From Ceratorhiza oryzae-sativae (taxonomy: Eukaryota > Basidiomycota > Agaricomycetes > Cantharellales > Ceratobasidiaceae): DNA of 64,000 nt. Shown here piece by piece: positions 8,298 through 19,567 of this stretch. Location: NCBI GenBank assembly GCA_030998015.1, contig JARWMV010000007.1:186001-250000 (forward strand), given 5' to 3'. Position numbers and translations under genes: made by a program. Numbering within the stretch: the stretch's first letter is position 1; each line of letters starts with the position of its first letter. The notes under the pieces were generated by a model that did no database searches, was not told where the DNA came from, and was given only the letters and a program-made list of their open reading frames with translations.

Positions 8298-10330
8298 TTA
8301 AGGGAATACAAAAAACAGTTGGCTTCCTGAATGTACCCATTCCACATTCTTTGCTACCCATGCCCCCCCTTCCTCTCCCTCAATGTCCAACCAGCACTTG
8401 GTAATGGCTGCTCTGCTGTTGCCAAGGATTACTGTTAGTTGGACCCTCATTGATTTCCCATGTTGGTATCAGCTTGTGAAATCTGCTTTGTACTGGCTCA
8501 GGGCCTTGTACAAGTACTTCCCATTTGTGTTGTGACCCTCTGGATGCTTCCTTGCAAAGCACTTAAGTAGTGGCCGCATTGACAGTTTGGTGCTATGCAG
8601 TATGTATTGAGTGTTCTAGTTACAGTATTTGCTATGGTCTATCATGGTTGATGAGATAAAGCAAGCTGAGGCATCCAGTCTTGCTTTATCCTTCTTATAT
8701 ACGCCTGTGGCTGCAGTGGCTGCAGATGTATTACCTAAGCCCAATCTGCAGTAGGTGCAGGTTATATACAGTACTATGGGTTAGGTAATTGTTTATCTTA
8801 AGTTTGTGCAGCTCCAAATCTTATAGAGCCACATGAGGTCTGAGGCGTAAGTGCTGAGGTCACATGATCCTGCTGTAAGTGCCAAGATCATATGACAACT
8901 CACTCCTCACTCCAAGTAACAATGGAGAGAAATGCTGGAGCAAGTTCAGGGTAACCACTGTTAGCACTGAGGTCACATGATCCTGCTGCAAGTGCCAAGA
9001 TCATGTGACAACTCACTCCTAGCTCCAAGTAACAAGGGAGAGAAATGCTGGAGCAAGTTCAGGGTAACCACCATAGGTGCCAAGGTCACATGACCTTGTT
9101 TATGGCTTGTTCCACTTAGGAAAAATGCCATAAATCCATAAAAATATTCAGTTACTCTGTTATGTCCATTTGATGGGTCATAACAATTTGTGTGGACCAT
9201 GTCATCTAGGATCCATATGTCAGCATCCTCTGACAGTGCCCCTGCATTCCATACATTGCACATTCAGCTGTGGGAGCCTTTTGATTGTGCATAGGCCATC
9301 TTCCCAGTCCCAGTCTCTCCTTTGATCACCAGGATGCAATGGTGCCTGCCCCTTTCCTTCTTCTTGATTTCCTGTGCAAACCACCTGTCTGCCTGTTCTA
9401 CATGGTCCCTCACTTCTGGTGTCTCTAGTTGCACTGGTATTGCTGGTATCAGGCTGGTGTCTTCCCTGTAGGTGTAGTCTGCATATGCCTGTACTGAGTT
9501 CCAGACTGTTGTCATTTGGAGTGGTCAGAGTTGTTTGTATGTTCTGTAAAACTCCTCCTTTGTGGCTGCCCCTACAATCTCCTCTCCATCCTCTAGGTCA
9601 GCCTGTTGCTGCACCACTTTCCCCTCCAGCCCTTAACCAGGATTCCTTCCAGGGGCTCTAATGTCAGCTCCCCTCCCATCAAGTCCTCCACCTCCTCTCC
9701 ATTTTCACCCACAGCTTTCCAGAGGTAGTGGAAGGCGTCACATGCTGGGTTACCACCTGGTCTGTCTTGTAGATCCTTTTGTAGGATGTTGGGGTGGTTC
9801 CCTTTGTAGTCCCAGAACCTTGTGTTCTGTGTGTTCCAGCTGCCCTTCTGTTCCTGGCTGATTGTTAAGGTGTGGATGTGTAGGGGTTTTGCTGGGTTGT
9901 AATTTGGCTCCTCCAGGTTGTGGTGTTCCACAACTGCTAGAGTTGCCCAATGGTTTGGTTGGTTTTGGCAGAAGGCCTTGTACCAAGCCACAAGCCTGGC
10001 TGTTGGCTTGTTCCTCAGCATAGACCATGTAAGTAACACTGCTTGTGACTGGACCTGAAAACATGGTGTTTGGCTCTGACCCCCCAGCTCACCTGTTGTT
10101 GGCTCTTTGGACTCTTGATCCATCAGCATATGCTGCAAGGAACTTGGTGTGTGGGCTTGGCTTGCTTCTGAGGGCCTGGGAGATGGCAAGGCCAGCCTCC
10201 ATTGTTCACTTGGTGTGTTTTGCCTTTGTGTCACCCTGCTTGACCCAGTTCTGATAGAGCTCATTATGTAAGTTTGGAGAGGATGAGGAGCAGGGGGAGG
10301 GCATGTAGATGTGGTGCCATATTTTGGCAT
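8298..10330 (-). pseudogene. Rep-like gene of CRESS-DNA (rolling-circle) type, decayed and interrupted
   Basis: The likely role was rolling-circle replication initiation: nicking of single-stranded DNA by an HUH endonuclease, then unwinding by a superfamily 3 helicase. The first open block (10330-9593, 245 codons) has about 95 residues of N-terminal extension, then AVLLTWS (residues 97-103, motif I), HIH (151-153, motif II; DNA 9880-9872), GNHPNI (177-182) and YLWK (202-205, motif III with the nicking Tyr; DNA 9727-9716). The helicase part is in another frame: Walker A GETGTGKM with Met for Ser/Thr near 9,310, and Walker B DIWILDDM near 9,210. A solo LTR at 8528-9185 cuts it just after Walker B. 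The C-terminal part continues to a TAA at 8298-8300. Damage: a frameshift near 9,600-9,625, TGA at 9264-9266 and 8469-8471, and one TGA near 9,530. Similar genes occur in geminiviruses, genomoviruses and integrated copies in fungi. Confidence 0.75.
8528..9185 (+). mobile_element. Solo LTR (658 bp) inside the Rep-like gene
   Basis: Ends are TGTTGTGACCC and GGGTCATAACA. The 5-bp duplication ATTTG is perfect (8523-8527 and 9186-9190). It contains a TATATA box near 8696 and two units of about 88 bp that include CAAGTAACAA(G/T)GGAGAGAAATG. Parts (AAGTAGTGG, GATAAAGCAAGCTGAGG) resemble the element B LTR, so the families are related. The same family is at 10700-11350. Confidence 0.9.
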
Positions 10331-10380
10331 GGGGGGTGGCCTTAATAACCCTGTTTTCTTTGTTTACCAGTCATGTGACT

Positions 10381-11585
10381 GGTTGGGGCTGAGGTTGTGA
10401 CTTTGTGATGATGCATCTCCAAGGGGTGCCCTTCCTGTGTTCCCTTGCATTGGCCTGATCCTCACTGGCACTTGGGTCCTCTGCTTACTCACTCTGGTTG
10501 GTGCCCCCTCTCCAACCCCTCCAGTATAAGGGGATAGTGAATGTGCATGTGACTTCTCTGGGTCACATGAGCATGTTGCTTTGTTGTTTCTTTAGCTGTC
10601 ATGCACATGACCTTTCTGTGTCATGTGACAGTTTGTTGTGATGTCTATTATTGTTGAGAAGGAGGCTGTGGTCTTGTTATGATGCATCTCCAAGGGGTGT
10701 GTCATGACCCTCTGGATGCTTCCTTGCAAAGCACTTAAGTAGTGGCTGCGTTGACAGTTTAGTGTTATGCAATATGTATTGGGTGTTCTAGTTACAGTGT
10801 TTGCTATGGTCTATTGTGGTTGACAAGATAAAGCAAGCTGAGGCATCCAGTCTTGCTTTATCCTTCTTATATACACCTGTGGCTGCAGTGGCTGCAGATG
10901 TATTATTTAAGCACAATCCACAGTAGGTACAGGTTATATACTGTACTATGGGTTAGGTAATTGTTTATCTTAAGTTTGTGTGGCTCCAAATCTTATAGAG
11001 CCATGCAAGGTCTGAGGGGTAAGTGCTGAGGTAACATGACCCTGCTGTAAGCACCAAGATCATGTGACAACTTGCTCCTTGCTCCAAGTAACAAGGGAGA
11101 GAAATGCTGGAGTGAGTTCAGGGTAACCACCATAAGCACTGGTTAAGCACTGAGGTCACATGACAACTTGCTCCTCGCTCCAAGTAACAAGGGAGAGAAA
11201 TGCTGGAGTGAGTTCAGGGTAACCACTGTAAGCACTGGTTAAGTGCCAAGTCACGTGACCTTGTTCATGGCTTGTTCTGCTTAGGAAAAAATGCCATAAA
11301 TCTGTAAAATATTTGGTTACTTTGTTATGTCTGTTTGACAGGTCATAACAGGGTGCCCTTCCTGCATTCCCTTGCGTCAGCCTGATCCTTGCTGGTGCTC
11401 AGGGCTTCTGCTTACTCACTCTGGTTGGTGCCCCCTCTCTGACCCCTCCAGTATAAGGGGATAGTGAATGTGCATGTGACTTCTCAGGGTCATGTGGGCC
11501 TGTTGTTTTGTTGTTTCTTTAATCCATGTGCACATGACTTCTCTGGGTCACATGAGAGTTTGTTGTGATGTTTGTCACTGTTGGC
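10381..11585. repeat. Tandem duplication of about 280 bp between Rep-like gene and gene X
   Basis: Two diverged copies lie head to tail: about 10381-10660 and 10661-11585 (the second holds the 10700-11350 solo LTR). Each has GATGCATCTCCAAGGGGTG, CCCTTCCTG, GTTGGTGCCCCCTCTC, CCCCTCCAGTATAAGGGGAT (a TATA-like box directed toward X) and several CACATGA/CATGTGAC motifs. Its place between divergent genes suggests a duplicated bidirectional promoter or origin region. The function is inferred only from position. Confidence 0.65.
10700..11350 (+). mobile_element. Solo LTR (651 bp), second copy of the 8528 family
   Basis: Begins TGTCATGACCC and ends AGGTCATAACA, with perfect duplication GGGTG at 10695-10699 and 11351-11355. 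An intact TCACGTGA octamer survives at 11251-11258, where other copies show TCATGTGA or TCACATGA. Confidence 0.9.
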
Positions 11586-11651
11586 TGGCACTGCCATTTA
11601 TCTGCCCTTGCAATCACTCCCTTCTCCCTACTTCCATCTCTAACATGCAAA

Positions 11652-12051
11652 TCATCTCACTTAACTACAATCCTCTTAACTGCACCTGTTGGTCTATGGA
11701 CCCTGGTGATTATTGTGCCTACTGAAACTCAGTCTGCAATGCTGCACTTGAGGACTTTGAGGCTGATGTTGGGGATTGGGTGGTGTATGGGAGTATTCAT
11801 GAGTTTTTTACTTCTCTTCTCTACTCCATTGCCTTTTGTGCTGATGCTTTTTTGCAGAGGGTCATCCTATGATTGATGAGCAGGATCACTTGGCCACCCT
11901 TGCTGAATTTTTTGAGGAGAGGTCAGCCCCATTATTTGAGAACATGGAGCCCTTGGAGGTTTCAGGTAATAGTCCTCTGCAGAACTTTATTGCAGATCTT
12001 CCTGGGGGGTACACTCCATGGCTCCAGTTTAAGAGTTCTCACCAGGGTGTG
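11652..12051 (+). pseudogene. Gene X, 5' part: unknown protein divergent from the Rep-like gene
   Basis: A plus-strand frame starts at ATG 11652 (MQIISLNYNPLNCTCW), passes one TGA (TAC TGA AAC, one change from CGA) and runs through an acidic and aromatic stretch ending ADAFLQR. It changes frame near 11,860 and continues as HLATLAEFFEERSAPLFE up to SSHQGV. There element D interrupts it. After the insertion the same frame continues for about 20 codons to a TAA at 20838-20840, which supports a real coding past. A TATA-like box lies upstream in the duplicated region. I do not recognise a family; a capsid-like or accessory role is only a guess from its opposition to a Rep-like gene. Confidence 0.45.
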
Positions 12052-12308
12052 TGTGAGGCACATGCATGCCACACACAAACAGCTCAGCCTGTGGCCATGC
12101 CCATCTTATCTAACACGGACATGTTCTCAGTTATCTAATGTACTCAACCCTTATGGTCTCCTCTTGTCTATTTAAGCAACCTGTATGTACATAGTATTCC
12201 ACACACTACTCTTGAAATACAAGTATCTTAGCAAGTCAATTGCTTGCCTTAAGCCTTGACAACACCAAGAACCTTGTCCTCAACAGTTCAGTCCTATCAG
12301 ACCTCATA
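12052..12308 (+). repeat. Element D 5' LTR
   Basis: 257 bp, starting TGTGAGGCA and ending CCTCATA (one change from CCTCACA). TCTATTTAAGCAACC serves as a TATA-like box, followed by CTCTTGAAATACAAGTATC. Same length as the 3' copy. Confidence 0.92.
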
Positions 12309-12858
12309 TTTTTTGACTTTTGCAACACCCATACTCAATGTTTCAGCAACCTTCGACATCGTTGCATCCACCTGGAATGACAACCTTGAACCCCAGCAAA
12401 TCAAAATTTTTCTTTTACTCTTGACTTTATTCCTATAACCACCAAACCCCTTGGGACTGATCACCCCTTGGAAACCCCTAAACACTCAATAAGTTCAAAA
12501 ACCCATACATTTTCTCTTTTTTTTTTCTATTCCTATTCCCCTTCCAAGACACCTATTCTCCCCATTTTCTGCTAGCTAACTATTTTCAGCCATGGCCATG
12601 ACACACACAAAACGCAAGGCTTTAGGGGCCACTGCCCCAGGCCTTGGGTCCCTAGACAACCAACAACATAGACCATCAAGGAGCTGACAGGTTATGATGG
12701 TCAAAATTCCTGATGGAAGTTGCAGGTTCGAACAAGAGGGATCAGCTGGCCTTGATATCCCCAGATTGTTTGCTGCAAGCCTTGTCAACTACAGCAGGGG
12801 GTCTGACAAGCCCAAACTTGAATAGGACAGCAATGAGTTTGATGAGCAGGTAACCAAG

Positions 12859-15100
12859 ATGCATATAACCATCATTGACAAGTGCACTGATGATGAGTTG
12901 TGCCTGTCTGGGGCAAGCATTGTGAAAGCATGCCCCCCATTGGAGAGTATAGGCTCATCGCCATACCCCAACCCTGTTGTACCAGGACAAGCCACAAGGC
13001 CCACCTTGTGCCCCCTCCCAGAGAGACCCAACCTCAGTCACACAGCCATGCTGTCATTTAACATTGGACACAAGGTGAACACAAGGGAGAGTGTGACCAG
13101 CACCCTGCTCCAAACTCCCAGCCACAAGGCAAAGAGTTATTCCACCACCACAAGTAGCATTAGGCTAGACAGAGTGAAGTATTTCATGGGTAGTGTAATA
13201 AAAGAAAATACATTAACTACTACATACACTGAGCCCGAGACCAAACAGAGGTCTGATGAAATGTTGAAGCAGACCCTGATCAAAGCTAAAAGTAAAAAGT
13301 CAGATAAGCAGCAACATGTGGAAGATATGGTGTACCCGTGAGAGATCATCAAGGATTGCAAACACCTCCAGAAGGCACAGCTAACATTCTCAGAGGAGAT
13401 CCCAAATGAAAGGACTCTCCTCAAGGAGGTCAAAGAGCTAAGCAAAAACTCTGGCCATGAGTTGTTGTTGCTCTGGGAAGATGAGATCTACCCAATCCCA
13501 AGCAAAAAGCCTGCTATGGAAGAATGGGAGATATCTGGATTGCAAAGTGAAAGCCAAGATGCAGGCCCCTCATACTTTGCCAAAGAAAAGTGGGTGGCAG
13601 AGGACAATTAACCACCAATATGGCATATAAAGAGGCCAAACAAGAGACAACAGTGTTAGTGCCGGAACCCAAAACCAAAGCTGAAGGGCATACCTTGAAA
13701 GAAGAGAAGAAAGCCCAAAGGGCACACCCATCGCTTGGGATTAGGATTGACAATGTCTGCCCCAAGATGCCCAAGGCACCCCCTAAAACCCCAGCCAAAG
13801 CAGAGGATCTGTGGGCTAGCATTGCAGCACTACCAGGAGGCAGGTACTTTGCTGATAAAATGCAGGCCAAAAGCTTCAGCCCAGACCTGAGCAAATTGTC
13901 AAGCACACATACAACAAAGGCAAACCCACCTAGCAACAGTTCCTTGTTGAGCAGCTCCAGCTCAGACAGCTCAGACAAAACTGGAGAATATGACAGCTCA
14001 AGCAATTCTGACAGCTCAGATAACTTGAGCAGTTCTTCAAGCTTGTCAAGCAGCTCCTTGAGCTCAAGTGACAAGAAGAGGAAGCATAAGAAGAATAAGA
14101 AAAGTGCAAGATACATACACTGAAAGAAAGAACGCAAAGAGTGTAACTGCACAAAGCACCAGGAGCTAAGGTGTAGACTCTGCATAGCATGCTGAGCAAA
14201 CATAAAGCTCAAAGAGCCTAAGCCATACAACGGAAGTGCCAATTATGATAAGTTTGAGCTCTGGGTCTACAAGTTTGAGCAATGGCTCAAAGAGTCTGGT
14301 TTCTGGGATAAGAAGGCCATGCAGCATATAGCCATGTTCCTAATGGGAAAGCTGCCCAATGTTTCATGGACTTTGTAGCCCCAGACCCAAAGAAGTATAC
14401 CATTGACTCCATTAAGATTGGGCTATTTGTGTACTGCTTCCCACCCAATCTTAAATCGCAGCTACAACAAGAGTTTAAGAACACACAACAAAATGAAATG
14501 AAATTCATTGATAACCTACACCTACTACAAAGGCTACAGCAACATATGCCCAACATCACAGACAGACAAATCTGTGTCAAATTATGGGACATGGTAGAAT
14601 CCTACCTCAAGATTAAATGGATCAAGGTTGGGATCGACACTGAAACTGCCAACATCGAGACCATGCAGGAAACTGCTGAGCACTTTGAAGCAGCCAAGGA
14701 AGTGAAGTGAAGGGTGCAAGCCATGGTAGAACAACATGGTTGTCAGTTCTTTAGGTGATTGGGTAGGCACCTATCCAGGCTAGTGGGGAGCCCACCAAAC
14801 CCACCACATCCCAACCCAGCACCACAGAACAACTCAAATGTGGCACATTCATGCCCAAGGCCACCTCACCCAGCCAGGAACCAGGCAGGGCCCTTGCATA
14901 CACCTAGACATCAGGCAGGAACATTGAGGCCTCAGAATAACCAGGCAGGACCATCAAGGCCCCAGGGCCACAATCATGACTTGAGGCCTAGGCTGGCTAG
15001 ATTGAAGATGTTGCCTGAGGAATGAAACAAGCTTAGACCAGCAAACAAATGCTTTGCCTGTAAGGAAACAGGACATACCGTGAAGGACTGCCTGTCCCAA
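12859..15100 (+). pseudogene. Element D gag, fragmented
   Basis: This is the structural protein region in several frames. A first block (12859-13341) is of unknown sense. A second (13590-14123) ends in a Ser/Asp-rich tract (SSSSSDSSDKTGEYDSSSNS) and a Lys-rich tail. The capsid core follows, with NYDKFELWVYKFEQWL near 14,250 and the block 14366-14710 (KKYTIDSIKIGLFVYCFPP and following). The zinc knuckle CFACKETGHTVKDC is at about 15049-15090. Stops at 13339-13341, 14121-14123 and 14708-14710 and frame changes mean no continuous product. A Pro/Gln/Arg-rich linker fills 14,760-15,000. Confidence 0.8.
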
Positions 15101-18100
15101 ACCACCACAAAACCAACTGGTATGTACAGCGCAGCCCTAAAGCCAATGTATGACCACATTGAGCATTTGCACAAGGAACGGGAGCTCACAAACATCACAG
15201 TAGTGAGCATAATCCCTGATATGACAGGCAAGGCAGAGACTGATAAAAAAGAAGCATCAGATGAGCCAGAGACAGAATACAGCTTGTTAGAAGTCAATAC
15301 TTTGCATGCAGGATTGCTACTCACAGAGATATTGGATGTGATTACCCCCTATGCAAATATCATTGTTACTGACACAGACCAATTCTGTATCACCATGGAT
15401 AATATGATCAGTTTTGACATGACCTATGCAGAAATCACAAGTCAGATCCATGATGTGTTCCTAGTCACAGAGCGATGCACCATGGAGGCTGAAAGTGAAA
15501 ACAATCAGACCATATGTGCACATGAATCTGACAAGGAAGCAGAGGACTCACCAACTGAGGATGACAGTTGGGTAGTCCCATGGAGCAACAGCAAGGATGA
15601 TGAAGAGACACAGAAGCCAATCACAGGCCCAAGCACTCATCTATCCTCTACTCCAACTCAATCAATGGACACATACAAGGAGCTCAGCACTTGGCTAAAT
15701 GCACTATGCATTGGTGACAAGAAAAAGGGACAAGTGAGCATGACAGTACTTGAGTGCAATGCCTCTTGGCCAAGGGACATTACTTGCAAACTCCCAAAGC
15801 TGTTAGTAGTCAAAGCAACAATTAACAAGCACAAGGTACATGCCTTAATTGACACTGGATCAGTTGGTGACTTCATATCTACTACAGTTGTCAACCAAAT
15901 TGCCCTTGAACAAGAAGTGCTAGCTAGAGATGTCTTGCCAGCACGCTGGCATGCTGGCAAGACATCTCTAGTGCTAGCCAAACCCATCAGACTTCAGATG
16001 GCAGTCACGGGATCCAGGAGTGTCATAAACTATTCTGTCACAGCGAAGCTGGGCTTCCAAGGCATCAACAAGATGCACTGTTTTGATGTCATTAATATTG
16101 ATAATTACAATCTTATTCTGGGGACACTGTTCCTATACCAGTACAAAGTTATAGTTTTGTTCAATCCACCCACAGTGTCGATCAGGAGTAAGAACATGCA
16201 ACCAATACAGTGGGAGTCATCCCTAGTACTCGAATCCCTTGCAACACAGCTGTTCAAGGACAAAATTGAGAAACAGAGAGAAGCACTTAGGGAATACAGT
16301 GCTGACCTCTGTAAATCAATGGCTGACACAGTGCTCCTGCTGTTTTGTGTGATTAACCATACAATCCCGATCATAGATGAAAAGAAATGTTATAAAACTC
16401 GACCCATAAAGTGTCCTAAACCCCTAGAAGGACTGTTCAACAAGAAATTCAGAGCTTACCTAAATACTGGTCAATGGGAATACTGTCCAGGAATAAACGT
16501 GACACCAATGATGATCCTTATGAAGAAATCCAAGGATGGCAAAGTTGCTGTAAGAACTGTTTTGGACAAACAAGAGATAAATGTGAACACTTACCACCTT
16601 GCGTTGCTGCTCCCAGACATCAACCAAATCTTAACGGAGGTATCCCGACACCCCTATCATAGCCTCATTGATGGCAAGGACGCATATGAACAAATCTGAG
16701 TGATGCCTGAACACATTGATAGGACACTATTCATGACACTGAACAGAATGATGGTTAGCCACATTATGCAACAAGGGGACTGCAATGCAGGTGTGACATA
16801 CCAAGCTCTGATGAACTACATATTTGCTGATCTTGTCAGAAAGATCATGTTTGTCTACCTTGACGATATCATTATATTCTCAGAAACCACCAAGGAGCAT
16901 GAGAAGCACATTAAAATGGTATTTGACATATTGAGATGGGAGAAACTGTACCTTAGCCCATCGAAAATGCAGCTCTTTGCTGAGTGTCTTGAGATCCTTG
17001 GACATGTCATCACGAGCAAGGGTATGATGACGGACCCACATAAGGTTGATACAATTGAAAAATGGAAAGTACCCACCTCAAAAGAACAGCTCATGAGTTT
17101 CCTAGGAGCAGTGGGATACCTAGTGCCAAATTGTGCTGATATTTGCATACATATGGCTGTTCTATCAAAACACACAGCAATTATGCAGCTGTGGAGATGG
17201 GAAGCAACTGAACAGCATGCATTTGAAAGAGTTAAGAGCATTGTGTCAGAACATTGCAATATGAAACAGGTAGCGTTGGACTACTCACCCAACACCCCAC
17301 CCATCAACCCGACAACTGACACTTGCTGCACTGGAGCAAGCAGAGTTGTTAGCCAAGGTGAAGACCTGAAAACCATGAAGATCGCAGCATTCTGGTCAGG
17401 CAAATTCACAGCAACCCAACAGAATTACCTGGTCCATGAACAAGAATGATTAGTGATTAAAGAATCACTTGAGTGATTTAAGCACTTACTACAAGGTGCC
17501 CAAGTCCAAGTATTCACTGATCACAAAGCGCTCAAGTACTTTCAGACACAGAAAAACTTGTCAGCGCAACAAGTATGATGGTTAGAAAAGATCAGCAAGT
17601 TTGATATAGACGTACAGTACATACCAGGTGAGACAAATGTCTTCGCCGACACCCTATCACACATGTACAGCAACGAGCCAGAGGGAGTAGTACAAGACAA
17701 GTTGGAGTATGTAGCCAACACGGACCCAGGAGGACCGCATATACTTGTTGGTTCAGTACAACAAGACAGAATATCAAACATGTCACTCACTGAGCCCCTG
17801 TATGTTGGAGACGAAGTCCGAGCCAAGCTTGAAGCTAGACAAACAGCCGAAAAGCCAAGGCAAAGTCAGCACGAATGCAAACAAGTAGAGAAATACCTGA
17901 CACAGCCACAGAGTAAGCACCGAACAGCTAAGGAGGCAAAGCCGATGCTTGAGATCAAACCAGAAGACGTAGAGTTGGTCAAAGCCAAGCAGAACAAATC
18001 AACGAAAGTAGAACCGAGTGAGTCGCCAAAGGTTATTGAACTGGAGGAGAAAACTACTCACCGAAAGCCGAAACCCGAGCTCAAGGTTGAAACAGCACTG

Positions 18101-19540
18101 ACCAAATGTGTTACCAAGTTCGTATTGCTGGACAGCCTGAAAGGCCAATACAAGGAGGACCCTGCGTTAGCGCATATAGCCTCTGAACCCAGTCAGTATC
18201 AAAACTTCAAGCTACAAAACAAAATCCTTTACCTTAGAAGGGATGAAATGTTACTCCTGTGTGTACCAGACGTTAAGATAGGCAAACGATTGGTGCGCAA
18301 GGTAGTAATCACTCACACACACTCAATACTTGCTCATCTAGGAGCGAAGAAGACGTTAGCCTGGCTACGCACACAGGTATGGTGGAAAACAATGGTAGAA
18401 GACGTACAAAATTATTGCAAATCATGCACTACATGCACAGCAAATAAATCAAGCACCATGAAGCCAATGGGCTTACTACAGTTGATGCCAGTACCTTCCT
18501 ACCCATGGCAATCGATAGGAGTTGATTTTGTGGGCCCATTACCTGAATCAGAAACGCGCTACAGCACATTTGACATGATTGCGATGGTTATTGATAACCT
18601 AACACACATGGTACATTTAATACCAACCTGACAAGAGAATATGGCAAAAGACATTGCAGAAGTTATATTCGAACATGTCTATAAGCTACATGGAATGCCA
18701 GAATGCATTGTCTCACACAGAGACTCACTATTTACATCAATGTTTTGGACAAGATTAGCTGAACTCACCAAAACAGAGCTCCAAATGTTGTTGTCATACC
18801 ACCCACAGACAGACGGAATGACAGAGTGAGTACAACGTACCTATACAAGCCTACTACACATGTGCACTGGCAAGATGCAAAAAGATTGGGCCAAGAACTT
18901 ACCAGTGATTGAGTTCTTGGTGAACTTGGCAAGGTCTGAGGCAACTGGACTATCACCATTCTACCTCAACTATGGCTGGACACAATTGCTCATGGTAAAC
19001 AACACAGACTCTAAATTTCCAGGTGTTAGTGAGCACATCAAGCGAATTAAACTTGCCATTATGACCATGCATGATGCACTTATTGATGCACAAGCTAAGA
19101 TGACTAAGCAAGCCAATAAGCACAGACGTCCGGCAGAAATGAAAGAAGGAGAGTTAGTATATGTCTCAATGCAAAATATGCACTTACCAAAAGGTCAGGC
19201 CTCAAAGCTAGCCCCTAAGTTCATAGGGCCATACAAGATAGCTAGAGTCATGACCAAGGGGGACTTGTATGAGATTGAATTGCTGAAAGACATGAAATTG
19301 AAAGGCATACACTCAGTATTTCATGTGTCACTACTATGAAAGCACATACCCTTGGATGACTAGAAATTCCCTAGCCGAGAATACCAGCAAATCATCTTGC
19401 TAGGAAACGCGCCACAGGAATGGGCTGTCAAACACATCACGTTGCATAAAGGCAAAGGGCGAAAGGCAATCTTTGAGCTAAAATGGAAAACAGGAGATAT
19501 GACTTGGGAACCTTACTGAGTTGTCTGACACCTTGAGGCT
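15080..19540 (+). pseudogene. Element D pol: protease, RT, RNase H, integrase, chromodomain
   Basis: A 539-codon open block (15080-16699) carries an acidic linker, the protease motif LIDTGSVGDFIS (about 15848-15883) and the start of RT. RT continues at 16700-17449 with catalytic YLDD (about 16856-16867) and the thumb. RNase H follows to about 17,650 with VFTDHKALKYF. Integrase lies at 17663-18631 and 18641-19339: an HHCC region (THTHSILAHLGAKKTLAWL, YCKSCTTC) and the core (IGVDFVGPLPES). A chromodomain-like segment, FELKWKTGDMTWEPY, is at about 19472-19516. Breaks at 16697-16699 (TGA), 17447-17449, 18629-18631, 18827-18829, 19337-19339 and 19517-19519 are mostly TGA. Confidence 0.88.
15924..15971 (+). 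repeat. Perfect 20-bp inverted repeat in element D pol
   Basis: CTAGAGATGTCTTGCCAGCA (15924-15943) is the exact reverse complement of 15952-15971, with an 8-nt spacer. It lies in frame just after the protease motif. Transcripts could form a stable hairpin. Confidence 0.8.
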
Positions 19541-19567
19541 CTAGACGCATACTGTGAGGCACAGGGC

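Noticed and set aside
8298..10330. Helitron origin of the Rep-like gene
   Set aside because: Helitron Reps carry two catalytic tyrosines and a SF1 (Pif1-type) helicase. Here a single YLWK motif is followed by a short SF3-type Walker A/B pair, and no TC...CTRR ends were seen.
12700..12760. tRNA-like B box (GCAGGTTCGAAC) in the element D leader
   Set aside because: No matching A box or cloverleaf pairing around it; a single 11-bp match is expected by chance.
13514..14242. 242-codon minus-strand frame rich in Leu/Ser opposite element D gag
   Set aside because: It is the antisense shadow of the Ser/Asp-rich gag linker; its Leu repeats mirror the AGC/TCA codons of that tract.
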